From Calditrichota bacterium (GTDB lineage: Bacteria > CLD3): 64,000 nucleotides of DNA. The position numbers and the translations under genes were made by a program. The stretch spans positions 8,634 to 72,633 of the forward strand of contig QQUF01000005.1 of the NCBI GenBank assembly GCA_008501735.1, in the 5' to 3' direction. Below, one piece after another: positions 26,320 to 34,696 of the stretch. The number at the start of each line of letters is the position of its first letter. The first letter of the stretch is position 1. The notes under the pieces were generated by a model. That model saw only the letters and a list, made by a program, of their open reading frames with translations. It was not told where the DNA came from and ran no database searches.

Positions 26320-26736
26320 CTAATCGTTCCAAGGATTGTACGAACCAAAGTTCCAAATGTAATCTTCAATATCTTTGCACGTATAACCTCTGCCACCGTA
26401 TTCTTCATCTCTAATTTCTATAAGAATTTTTGCACCAGCAGCAACGGCTTTCTCATAATGTTCATCAATTTTTTCGACTATGATATAAGATGCTTGAGTA
26501 TTATTTCCATTGAGTTTTTTTGGTGTTCTTACCAAATTACCATATTCGTTTTCATTTTCAGAATTGAGCATAATCATAGAATTCCCATATGTCAATTGTG
26601 CGTGTACAATTGTATCATTTTCTCCTTGAACTATAAGGTGTTTTTCAAATCCGAATGCATTGCATAGCCATTCAATTGCTGTTGGTGCATTTTTATATTG
26701 CATTGTTGGGATAATGCAGGCTTTATTTTCTTTCAT
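26320..26736 (-). CDS. VOC-family protein (PhnB/glyoxalase-like)
   Basis: 138 aa. Motifs MQYKNAPTAIEWLCNAFGFEKHLIVQ, HAQLTYGNSMIMLNS and a C-terminal GGRGYTCKDIEDYIWNFGSYNPW (given here as landmarks at about 12-37, 45-59 and 114-136) are typical of the glyoxalase-fold branch often annotated bleomycin-resistance-like. The acidic residue of IEDYIWNFGSY would be a metal ligand. Isolated gene; the 163 bp after its stop (26157-26319) show nothing I can assign. Confidence 0.8.
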   Translation of the reverse strand: MKENKACIIPTMQYKNAPTAIEWLCNAFGFEKHLIVQGENDTIVHAQLTYGNSMIMLNSENENEYGNLVRTPKKLNGNNTQASYIIVEKIDEHYEKAVAAGAKILIEIRDEEYGGRGYTCKDIEDYIWNFGSYNPWND

Positions 26737-26808
26737 AGTTTAAGCGTGCCTAAAAAATTCTAATGAAGAACATTATTTTCTATTTTGAATATTGTCTAGC
26801 TGCCTTGT

Positions 26809-28941
26809 TTATGTATCTAATTTATCAATTTCGTGGGTCATATATTCTTGATATAATTTTGAAATTGATTTAGGCTCGCCAAGTATGGTAAGAATATCAT
26901 TATCCAACAAAATTGTTGAACCATTTGGAGTAAAGGTTTTATTATCCCTTTCAACCAAAGCAATTAAAACATCTTTGGGTAGCTGAATTTCTTTTAATTG
27001 AAGACCAACCATCGCCTCTTGCGGAGTTCCATTTAATAGTTTTATGCTCACAAAACGTTCATTTTGTAACAAATACTCTTTGATTTCTCGGTGACTATTC
27101 ATATTGAGCAGAGTTTTCACGATATCTTCTCGTTCTAAAATATCAAGGAGCCTTGACAACATTCGTAATTGTTGTTTAGGTTTTTCAACAGAATTAATTA
27201 AAAATACACAGATTTGTACTGGAGTTTTCAATTCGTTGTCTTTAATCGGAAAAGTGCCACCAATTGGTGTTTTGGAAATAAATATGTGTATTGAAGGATA
27301 TAAAACATCTTTGAATTTCGCATGAAAAACCAAAACGTTTGGTAAGGTTATTAATGAATCATCGGATTCAGAATGCATAAATTTTTGAATGTCTTCTTCT
27401 TTGCAAATGTTTAACTTGTTACAAAAATTATCGGAGACTTTATTTAAAATATTCTTAAAAATGGTTGGGGTTTTTAATATCGAAATTTTCGATTTTATAA
27501 TCGTTTCGTCAAAAGGGTCGCCTTCGCGAAGACCTTTTTCTTTTAATATTGTCATTAACTCATTTTCAAGCTCATCGTATCGGTTTTGACCCAAATGTGC
27601 AAACCAATGAAAAATTGCCCCTTCTCGGATCACTTTTCCACGCGAATGGAAATGATACCAAAGTAACCCAACGACAATGATTCCTGTGGCAAAAAGAAAT
27701 GGCATCCAACCAAGATAAATAATTAATACACAAGAAATAACAATTCCTGCTATTTGCATATATGGATAAAGTGGTGATAAATATCCTGGGTCGTATGATT
27801 CAATTTTGCTGTTTCTGAAAACAATAACAGAGAAATTGACAAAAATAAAAATAAGCAATTGGAATGTGCTTGCTAATTTTACGATTCCTTCTTCCGATAA
27901 TACAAGAATGAATAAAATGATTATTGCAGTTGTAAACAATATTGCAATAACTGGGCTTCCATTCTTCCCTAATCTTGAAAAAATAGAAGGAAATAAATCG
28001 TCACGTGCCATTGCAAAGGGATATCGTGAAGAAGATAAAAGACCAGCATTTCCTGTTGAAGCAAAGGCGGCAAGAGCAGCTATTGACATTAACATTACTC
28101 CGGAATTTTCAGGCAACCATTTAAACATTTGTTTTGCTGCAGTGGCAGCCGGAGCCATATCATTTGCAAAGTCTGATTGAGGTATAACCGCAACCATAAT
28201 AAAAACTCCCAAGCCATAAATAATACCTGTTACAATCAATGACAGAATCATTCCAAGAGGAATGTTTCTTTCTGGTTTTTTAATTTCTTCTGCAATACTT
28301 GCAATTTTGGTTAAACCAAGATACGAAACAAAAACAAAACCTATTGTTGTAAACATGCCTTCCATTCCATTAGAAAAGAATGGAGTTAAGTTAGCATCAA
28401 TAGAATCCTTTTTGACGGATTCCAACCAAAAAATGGAGAAAAAACCATCGGCAATAAAAGTTATCAAAATTGCTGTTAAAAATACCACAAACACTTTTTG
28501 AAAAGCAGATGTTTTTTTCGCTCCTACTAGATTTACAGCCATAAAGAAAAGCGTTGTAATAATGGAAACCGTTTTTATGGGAACTTCCCAGAAAATTGAG
28601 GCATAAGCACCAATACCGATGATTGCAAAAGCTGTTTTTAACATTAATGCAAAATAAGTTCCCAACCCTCCAATTGTACCCATTATTGGACCTAAACTTC
28701 TGTCTAAAAAGAAATATGCACCACCTGACTTGGGCAAAGCACTCGATATTTCAGCAATGCTGAACATAGCCGGTAAAATTAAGATTCCTGCAAGCATATA
28801 AGCCAAAAACACAGATGGTCCTGTGTAATGAGATGCAATTCCGGGTAATAAAAAGAATCCTGAACTAAACATTGCCCCAGTGCTAATTGCAAAAACATCG
28901 AACAGTCCTAAGTCTTTTTTTAATTTATTTGTTTTAGCCAT
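26809..28941 (-). CDS. APC-family amino-acid permease with cytosolic regulatory domains
   Basis: 710 aa. Residues 1-430 hold about twelve hydrophobic segments of the APC superfamily, with the substrate-binding unwound helix SSGFFLLPG near 27-35 and conserved LPKSGGAYFF. The C-terminal third is soluble: a PTS-EIIA-2-like/universal-stress-like region at about 490-625, then a TrkA-C (RCK-C) domain at about 640-700 (VSIKLLNGTPQEAMVGLQLKEI, TILLDNDILTILGE). The RCK-type tail suggests gating by a nucleotide or second messenger. Monocistronic; substrate not inferable. Confidence 0.85.
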   Translation of the reverse strand: MAKTNKLKKDLGLFDVFAISTGAMFSSGFFLLPGIASHYTGPSVFLAYMLAGILILPAMFSIAEISSALPKSGGAYFFLDRSLGPIMGTIGGLGTYFALMLKTAFAIIGIGAYASIFWEVPIKTVSIITTLFFMAVNLVGAKKTSAFQKVFVVFLTAILITFIADGFFSIFWLESVKKDSIDANLTPFFSNGMEGMFTTIGFVFVSYLGLTKIASIAEEIKKPERNIPLGMILSLIVTGIIYGLGVFIMVAVIPQSDFANDMAPAATAAKQMFKWLPENSGVMLMSIAALAAFASTGNAGLLSSSRYPFAMARDDLFPSIFSRLGKNGSPVIAILFTTAIIILFILVLSEEGIVKLASTFQLLIFIFVNFSVIVFRNSKIESYDPGYLSPLYPYMQIAGIVISCVLIIYLGWMPFLFATGIIVVGLLWYHFHSRGKVIREGAIFHWFAHLGQNRYDELENELMTILKEKGLREGDPFDETIIKSKISILKTPTIFKNILNKVSDNFCNKLNICKEEDIQKFMHSESDDSLITLPNVLVFHAKFKDVLYPSIHIFISKTPIGGTFPIKDNELKTPVQICVFLINSVEKPKQQLRMLSRLLDILEREDIVKTLLNMNSHREIKEYLLQNERFVSIKLLNGTPQEAMVGLQLKEIQLPKDVLIALVERDNKTFTPNGSTILLDNDILTILGEPKSISKLYQEYMTHEIDKLDT

Positions 28942-29181
28942 ATTATTTCAATTATTTATTACAATGGTTTTGATAGTTTGAGACACTATATCTAAATTTA
29001 AACGTATTTCTTTTTTCGTTCGTTTATCACGAAATACAAAGTTAAAAAAATATTTGTTTTTAAAGTTTTTTAAGCAAAATCGTAATTTATTTATTAAGCA
29101 ATTTAGATATAGGAGTTTGAAAAACCAAGAAAATTAGGAAAAGGGTTTTAAAAGTCTGAAAATTGAAAATTACAGTAAAAG

Positions 29182-29213
29182 GTTGTTTCCTGCCTTCGCA
29201 GGAATGACACAAC
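29182..29213. repeat. Short palindromic repeat
   Basis: TTCCTGC/GCAGGAA (29187-29193, 29198-29204) around CTTC, nested in GTTGT/ACAAC outer arms. This type of short hairpin is widespread between genes. In the gene-poor stretch 28942-29666 I see this repeat, the ORF remnant at 29233-29524 and otherwise AT-rich DNA with no recognisable element. Confidence 0.45.
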
Positions 29214-29232
29214 AAGAAGAGTGTAAATTAAA

Positions 29233-29524
29233 TTATCTATAAAAAGTGTAAGCAACGGCAATCAAAGTCGCTATGAGGTAACTCATAAATTCCGAATATT
29301 TGTAACCTGCTTTTTTTGAGATTTTTAAACTAATATTATAATTTTCTATTGTGATTTTTAAGTCTTTTCTTGCCTTAAAATATGTCCAATCGAAATGTAA
29401 AGACAAGCTACATCAATTGAATTTTCCTGCTTATTTGCTTTAAAAATTTCAAGACTTTTTGCAATTTTGCAAGTTCTTCTTCCAAAACAAGAATTTCGTT
29501 TAACTCAAGGTTAAAGTTATGCAT
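29233..29524 (-). pseudogene. Frame-disrupted small ORF remnant
   Basis: Starting at ATG 29524, the minus strand encodes a Leu/Glu-rich helical peptide (MHNFNLELNEILVLEEEL...). After CAAAAAG a -1 shift restores a second helix (SLEIFKANKQENSIDVACLY). A third frame then carries DLKITIENYNISLKISKKAG and a hydrophobic end (YLIATLIAVAYTFYR) up to the stop at 29233. Three successive frames with protein-like composition suggest a decayed gene or two overlapping small genes. I do not recognise the family. Confidence 0.35.
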
Positions 29525-29666
29525 AACAAAATCAAAAATTTATTGCAAGTAAGTTTAATAAAAACAATTTTTTCGAGATTTTGCAAAAAAATATTTTTAA
29601 TCTAATTTTAAGTTTGTATTAACTTAACCTTTTAATTTAAAACTTGAATCAAATTGTTAAAAAACA

Positions 29667-30806
29667 TTGTACACTTACCAAGAAGAAAATAGATTTTTTG
29701 CTCAAATCTCAACAGGACTTGAGGAATACGGAGCAGATGAGTTAAGGGAACTCGGAGCTGAAAATGTGAATCCTGTCTTTAGAGGAATTCATTTTGAAGC
29801 TAATTTAGAAACGATTTACAGAATAAATTATAACTCAAGACTTTTATCGAGAGTGCTTGCACCAATTAAAACTTTTAAATGCCATAGCACAAAGTATCTT
29901 TACAGAATTGTTCAAGGAATAGATTGGACTGAATTTCTTGATATTGATGGAACATTTGCTATCTTCGCACACACTTCAAACAGTAGCATTCGACATTCGC
30001 AATATGCAGCACTTTGTGTAAAAGATGCAATTGCAGACTTTTACAAAGATAAATTTGGAAGAAGACCAGACGTTGACAAATACAATCCTGATGTTTGGGT
30101 TAGTCTTCACATTGACAACGACAACGCAGTTTTGAGCATTGACACTTCAGGAGGTTCTTTGCACAAAAGAGGTTACAGAAGAGAAGCTCTCGAAGCTCCA
30201 ATGATTGAGACTTTAGCAGCAGGAATTATCCGAGTCTCTGGTTGGAAAGGTGAAAAACCACTTTACGACCCAATGTGCGGTTCGGGAACTTTGCTTTGTG
30301 AAGCAATTATGAGTTACTGCAAAATTCCAAGTGGATTTTTAAAAGATAGATTTGGCTTTGAATGCTTGCCAGATTTTGACAGAAGTGTTTGGGAAAAAGT
30401 TAAAAAAGAATCGGATTCCCAAATTCGTGAACTACCAGAAGGCTTAGTCTTTGGAAGTGATATTTCTTCAAAAGCGATTCGGCTGACAGAAAGAAATATC
30501 AGAGGAATTCTCCCTAACCACAATATTTCGCTTTTAGCAAAAGATTTCAATAGTATTGATGAAATTAAAGATTCTGTGATTGTTACAAATCCGCCTTACG
30601 GAATTAGAATGAATAATTCTGATGACCTTGGAGGTTTTTACAAAGAAATTGGTGACTTCTTTAAACAGAAATGCACAAACTCTATTGCCTTTGTTTATTT
30701 CGGTGAAAGAGAATATCTCAAAAGAATTGGATTAAGAACTTCAATGAAAATGCCACTTTCAAACGGTGGATTGGATGGAAGACTCGGGAAATTTGAGATT
30801 TATTAA
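29667..30806 (+). CDS. THUMP-domain rRNA guanine-N2 methyltransferase, RlmL/YpsC-like
   Basis: 379 aa. N-terminal ferredoxin-like/THUMP region (FFAQISTGLEEYGADELREL to about residue 160), then a class I SAM methyltransferase domain with DPMCGSGTLLCEA motif I and catalytic NPPYG for base-N2 methylation. It corresponds to the RlmL N-terminal half (m2G2445 of 23S rRNA) without the RlmK part. The start must be TTG 29667: a TAA at 29658 lies in frame just upstream and no ATG follows before conserved sequence. Confidence 0.9.
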   Translation: MYTYQEENRFFAQISTGLEEYGADELRELGAENVNPVFRGIHFEANLETIYRINYNSRLLSRVLAPIKTFKCHSTKYLYRIVQGIDWTEFLDIDGTFAIFAHTSNSSIRHSQYAALCVKDAIADFYKDKFGRRPDVDKYNPDVWVSLHIDNDNAVLSIDTSGGSLHKRGYRREALEAPMIETLAAGIIRVSGWKGEKPLYDPMCGSGTLLCEAIMSYCKIPSGFLKDRFGFECLPDFDRSVWEKVKKESDSQIRELPEGLVFGSDISSKAIRLTERNIRGILPNHNISLLAKDFNSIDEIKDSVIVTNPPYGIRMNNSDDLGGFYKEIGDFFKQKCTNSIAFVYFGEREYLKRIGLRTSMKMPLSNGGLDGRLGKFEIY

Positions 30807-30912
30807 TCAAATATTTCTGTCCACGAAACACACGGAAGACACGAAAGAAGCAAAACTAGAAAAGTGTAAAAAAGTAAAATAGGATTGAAGGCTTTTAGTC
30901 TGTTAAAAATGC

Positions 30913-31551
30913 TTAATTTTCCAATTCACTTTTCAAGACTTGCCAAACATTTTCAGCAACAATTTTATGTCCTTCAATGTTTGGGTGAATTCCGTCAGCA
31001 ATGTTTAACTTCTTGTCACCCGCAACTCCGTCTAACAAAAATGGAATTAGTGGGATTTTGTTTTCTTCTGCAAGAGTAGGGAAGACTTGGGCAAATTCTT
31101 TTGCGTAATCAATTCCCAAATTCGGAGGAACTAACATTCCTGCGAGAATGATTTTCGTTTCAGGATTTTTTTCCAAAACATTGTCGATAATTTTTTGAAG
31201 ATTTTGTTTAGTAACTTTAGGCGAAATTCCTCTCAAGCCGTCGTTTGCACCAAGTTCTAAAACGAAAACATCAATTTTTCTTTTTAAAATCCAATTTATT
31301 CTTCTAAGTCCTCCAGCAGTTGTTTCTCCACTTAAACCTGCGTTTACAGCTTCGTAGTTTAGTTTGGAAGAATCAATTTTTGTTTGAATTAAATTTGGAA
31401 AAGCATTATCTGTTCCGATTCCGTAACCAGCTGTTAGGCTGTCACCAAAAAACAAAACTCTCTTTTTATCTTCTTTATTTTCTGCAAAAACTGAAACGAA
31501 TAAAATTAGTGAAATACAAAATCCGAAAAAAGTGTTTGTAAAAATCCGCAT
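30913..31551 (-). CDS. tesA: Periplasmic SGNH/GDSL esterase, TesA-like
   Basis: 212 aa with a signal peptide (1-23, ending VFAE). SGNH blocks: I FFGDSLTAGYG (Ser38), II GLSGETTAGG, III LGANDGLRG, V DGIHPNIEGH (catalytic Asp/His). This is the multifunctional arylesterase/thioesterase I/lysophospholipase family. It is divergent from an ABC ATPase gene with 97 bp between starts, the same arrangement as E. coli tesA-ybbA. Confidence 0.9.
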   Translation of the reverse strand: MRIFTNTFFGFCISLILFVSVFAENKEDKKRVLFFGDSLTAGYGIGTDNAFPNLIQTKIDSSKLNYEAVNAGLSGETTAGGLRRINWILKRKIDVFVLELGANDGLRGISPKVTKQNLQKIIDNVLEKNPETKIILAGMLVPPNLGIDYAKEFAQVFPTLAEENKIPLIPFLLDGVAGDKKLNIADGIHPNIEGHKIVAENVWQVLKSELEN

Positions 31552-31648
31552 TCTTTAATTCCTTTGCTACCTATTTAATTTTTAGAAACTTATTTCAAAG
31601 TTCTCTCGTTGATACTTTTTAACTAACTCAAAATAAGAAAATTGCTTA

Positions 31649-32326
31649 ATGAAATCTAATATTTTACGTGTTGAAAACCTTACCAAAACTTATTCAAACT
31701 CAGATAGAATTCTCAAAGTTTTAAATAATGTTTCATTTGAAGTCGAAGAAGGAACAACTTGCTCAATTGTTGGTGCTTCAGGAAGCGGAAAAACAACTTT
31801 GCTTGGACTTTGTGCAGGACTTGACAGAAGTTCATCAGGTTCAATTTCTCTAAACGGAAAAAAAATGGAAAACCTCGACGAAAATGAAAGAGCAAAAGTC
31901 AGAAACCAATTTGTAGGTTTTGTTTTCCAAAATTTCCAATTGATTCCAACTCTCACAGCTTTAGAAAATGTAATGGTTCCTTTAGAACTTAGAGGTGAAA
32001 AAAATGTCGGTGATTTTGCAAAAGAATTGCTAAATAGAGTTGGGCTTGGAGATAGAGTAGAGCATTTTCCAACTCAACTTTCAGGAGGCGAGCAACAAAG
32101 AGTTGCGTTAGCGAGAGCTTTTATTAACAAACCGAAAATTTTGTTTGCAGACGAGCCAACAGGAAATCTTGACGCAGAGACGAGCCACAAAGTCGAAGAA
32201 TTGATTTTTGACCTAAACAAAGAGCAAGGAACTACTTTGGTTCTTGTAACTCACGACCCTGAACTTGCTCAAAGAACTCAAAAAATTGTGCGTTTAAAAG
32301 GTGGCGAAGTTTTGGCAGAAAATTAG
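31649..32326 (+). CDS. ABC transporter ATP-binding protein, LolD/YbbA type
   Basis: 225 aa. Walker A GASGSGKT (42-49), Q-loop FQNFQLIPTLTALENVM, signature LSGGEQQRVALARA, Walker B LFADEPTGNLD and H-loop VTHD. This belongs to the lipoprotein-release/MacB-like subgroup. Its permease should be a FtsX/LolC-type protein, but the next gene is an unrelated minus-strand zinc-ribbon gene, so the membrane partner is elsewhere or lost. Confidence 0.93.
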   Translation: MKSNILRVENLTKTYSNSDRILKVLNNVSFEVEEGTTCSIVGASGSGKTTLLGLCAGLDRSSSGSISLNGKKMENLDENERAKVRNQFVGFVFQNFQLIPTLTALENVMVPLELRGEKNVGDFAKELLNRVGLGDRVEHFPTQLSGGEQQRVALARAFINKPKILFADEPTGNLDAETSHKVEELIFDLNKEQGTTLVLVTHDPELAQRTQKIVRLKGGEVLAEN

Positions 32327-32331
32327 ATTTT

Positions 32332-32544
32332 CTAACGAAATTTTACTTTTCTGCCAAAAATCCTTACTTCACTAAATTGCAAGAAAACTTCTTTTGCAAC
32401 CCAAAGCAGTAAAACAAAAACAATTGCAGCGATTGAGCAACCGAGAGCATTATTTTGAGATTTTGTGGGACAACCACAGTGCGGACAAGACAACGCTTTT
32501 GTGCTAACTTCTTTTGCACATTCTTTACATTTTTTTAAAGCCAT
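32332..32544 (-). CDS. Small zinc-ribbon membrane protein
   Basis: 70 aa. Two CxxC pairs (KKCKECAKE, SCPHCGCPT) form an N-terminal zinc ribbon, followed by one transmembrane helix (about 36-53). Similar short proteins are annotated zinc-ribbon-containing, function unknown. It converges with the ABC ATPase gene (5-bp gap). Confidence 0.75.
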   Translation of the reverse strand: MALKKCKECAKEVSTKALSCPHCGCPTKSQNNALGCSIAAIVFVLLLWVAKEVFLQFSEVRIFGRKVKFR

Positions 32545-32644
32545 TCTGTAAATCTTTCAATTAAAAATATTTTTTTATGCGACTGACAATATGTTGTCAA
32601 AGGTAATTTGTATTTTATTTAATTTAATTAAATAAGGAGTTCTT

Positions 32645-33010
32645 ATGAATTCAAAATTTACTAATCTCTTACTTACCATTTCAACTATTTTATCAATAGT
32701 TGGTATCTTTTCTATAATTGTATTTTACTGGATTGTAAAAAAGGAAGAAAAACTTCTTGGAGCACAAAATAGTACTGTGCCTAATAATTTGATTCACAAT
32801 AACCTAGCAACAAGTGAAGAAATGCTAATTTCTGCTGCAAGTAAACTAGCTGTGGAAAAAGAGTCTAGAGGGAATAAGTTTAAAGATAGATTTATTGGCT
32901 CATCAATTATTAGTTTAATTCTAGCAGGTCTTGGTTACATTGCTGATAAATTTTTTGACTTTCTTTTAGAACCTACTTTAAAAGAAATTTTTGATTCTTA
33001 CCTATTTTAG
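32645..33010 (+). CDS. Hypothetical protein with two membrane segments
   Basis: 121 aa. A strong AAGGAG ribosome site sits 7 bp upstream of the ATG. Hydrophobic helices at about 9-30 and 88-104; the middle is polar and Lys/Glu-rich. No recognised family. Its last 9 bp overlap the 3' end of the converging thioredoxin-fold gene. Confidence 0.7.
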   Translation: MNSKFTNLLLTISTILSIVGIFSIIVFYWIVKKEEKLLGAQNSTVPNNLIHNNLATSEEMLISAASKLAVEKESRGNKFKDRFIGSSIISLILAGLGYIADKFFDFLLEPTLKEIFDSYLF

Positions 33011-33592
33011 CTCTAGTAATGGAATTATTTCTTGCTCAATTGCTTCACCTTTGTTCTTTGCGTACCAAAGGTGAAGTTTTGGATAGAATTCTTCTTTGCT
33101 TTTGCCTTGAACTTTTTCATTTTTTATTAATTCTGCCGCAGGTTTCGGTCTTGGTCCCCAAAGGAAAATCTCATTTTGGTTTTTGTCAAAAGCTACGAGT
33201 TTTGGAATGCTTTCAGTTCCGTTTGTCAAGTATTGACTCATAATGTCAAGGTTTGTGTCTCTCAAAATTATTCGAAAAGTGATGTTCGTATTTTCATTTG
33301 CAATTGCTGCGATGTAAGGCAAAATCTGAGCAGAATCTCCACACCAATTTTCAGTAATTACCATCCAAGTTTGAGATTCTGAAATGGAGTTCACAGCTTT
33401 TCTCATTTCTTCGCTAATTTTGTAAGTTTTGTGAACTCTTTGGGTTCTTTGTAAATTTAAAACGATGTACTGTGAAATTTCATCAGTCAAATTTTGTTCT
33501 TTTATTTCTTTTACTTTAGCTTCAAATTCACTTGTAAACTGTTCGTAAGTTATTCCATTGCGAATTTGGTTATTTTCAAATATTGATTTCAA
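33002..33592 (-). CDS. Thioredoxin-fold protein with WCGDS active-site variant
   Basis: 196 aa, no signal peptide. Thioredoxin fold at about 75-165: MVITENWCGDSAQILPYIAAI replaces the CxxC motif with C-G-D-S, keeping one Cys; SIPKLVAFD provides the cis-Pro (IP). Widespread in Bacteroidota as thioredoxin-family proteins; with a single Cys, a disulfide reductase role is unlikely and glutathionylation-like or peroxidase-like chemistry is possible. Confidence 0.82.
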   Translation of the reverse strand: MKSIFENNQIRNGITYEQFTSEFEAKVKEIKEQNLTDEISQYIVLNLQRTQRVHKTYKISEEMRKAVNSISESQTWMVITENWCGDSAQILPYIAAIANENTNITFRIILRDTNLDIMSQYLTNGTESIPKLVAFDKNQNEIFLWGPRPKPAAELIKNEKVQGKSKEEFYPKLHLWYAKNKGEAIEQEIIPLLELK

Positions 33593-33704
33593 TTTTGTAA
33601 TTCCTTTTTAAAAAGTTAAAAACCAATAAACTTTAGCAAAAATTTTGACTTTTTATTCCAAATTTCTTAGTAAATTTTAAGATTAATTTTAATTAGAGAT
33701 ATTA

Positions 33705-34676
33705 ATGAAATATAGTAACAGTGTTTTAGAACTTATTGGGAATACTCCTTTGATTCGTTTGAACAAAGTTGCAGACCCGAATGGTGCGATTGTGCTTGGA
33801 AAAGCAGAATTTATGAATCCTGGAAGTAGCATCAAAGACAGAATCGGTATCAAAATGATTGAAGCCGCTGAAAAAGATGGAACTTTAAAATCTGGTGGAA
33901 CTATTGTAGAAGCAACCTCTGGAAATACTGGAGTTGGTTTGGCACTTGCAGCTTCAATTAAAAATTACAAAATGATTATTGTAATTCCTGACAAAATGAG
34001 CAAAGAGAAAATCAGTTTGTTGAAAGCTTTTGGAGCAGAAGTAATTGTTGTTTCGGCAAAACATTCTCACGACCACCCAGATTATTATGTGAATTTTGCG
34101 AGAAGATTGGCAAAGGAAACTCCAAATTCACTTTTTGCAAACCAATTTTACAATCAAAATAATCCTTTGACCCATTACCAAACTACTGGTCCTGAAATTT
34201 GGGAACAAACAGAAGGAAAAATTTCTGCTTTTGTTGCAGGAATGGGAACAGGTGGGACAATAAGTGGTGTCGGTAAATTTCTTAAAGAAAAAAATCCAAA
34301 TGTAAAAATTATCGGTGCAGACCCAATTGGCTCAGTAATAAAATCTTACAAAGAAAATATTACAAATTTTGAAGGACAACCATATTTAGTTGAAGGAATT
34401 GGTGGTGACACCGTTCACGGAACTTTACACGCAGAGTTTATTGATGAAGTCATTAATGTTAGTGACAAAGACAGTTTTGCAATGTCAAGAAGACTTGCTC
34501 GTGAAGAAGGAATTTTTGTTGGTGGTTCAACAGGAACAATTGTTCACATAGCAACCCAAATTGCCTCCAATATGACTCCTAGTGAAGTTGTTGTTTGTAT
34601 TCTTTGTGATACGGGTGAAAGGTATTTAAGTAAAAATCACTCGGAAGAATGGATGCAAGAAAACAACTTCCTTTAA
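33705..34676 (+). CDS. cysK: Cysteine synthase A
   Basis: 323 aa. O-acetylserine sulfhydrylase: makes cysteine from O-acetylserine and sulfide with PLP. PLP-binding Lys44 in SSIKDRIG, substrate loop TSGNTG (70-75), PLP-phosphate loop GTGGTISG, and SSTGT-like GGSTGT near the C-terminus. No cysE or sulfate-assimilation gene adjacent. The membrane aminopropyltransferase-like gene follows 20 bp later on the same strand. Confidence 0.95.
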   Translation: MKYSNSVLELIGNTPLIRLNKVADPNGAIVLGKAEFMNPGSSIKDRIGIKMIEAAEKDGTLKSGGTIVEATSGNTGVGLALAASIKNYKMIIVIPDKMSKEKISLLKAFGAEVIVVSAKHSHDHPDYYVNFARRLAKETPNSLFANQFYNQNNPLTHYQTTGPEIWEQTEGKISAFVAGMGTGGTISGVGKFLKEKNPNVKIIGADPIGSVIKSYKENITNFEGQPYLVEGIGGDTVHGTLHAEFIDEVINVSDKDSFAMSRRLAREEGIFVGGSTGTIVHIATQIASNMTPSEVVVCILCDTGERYLSKNHSEEWMQENNFL

Positions 34677-34696
34677 TCTTTAAATTCTAAAATCAT

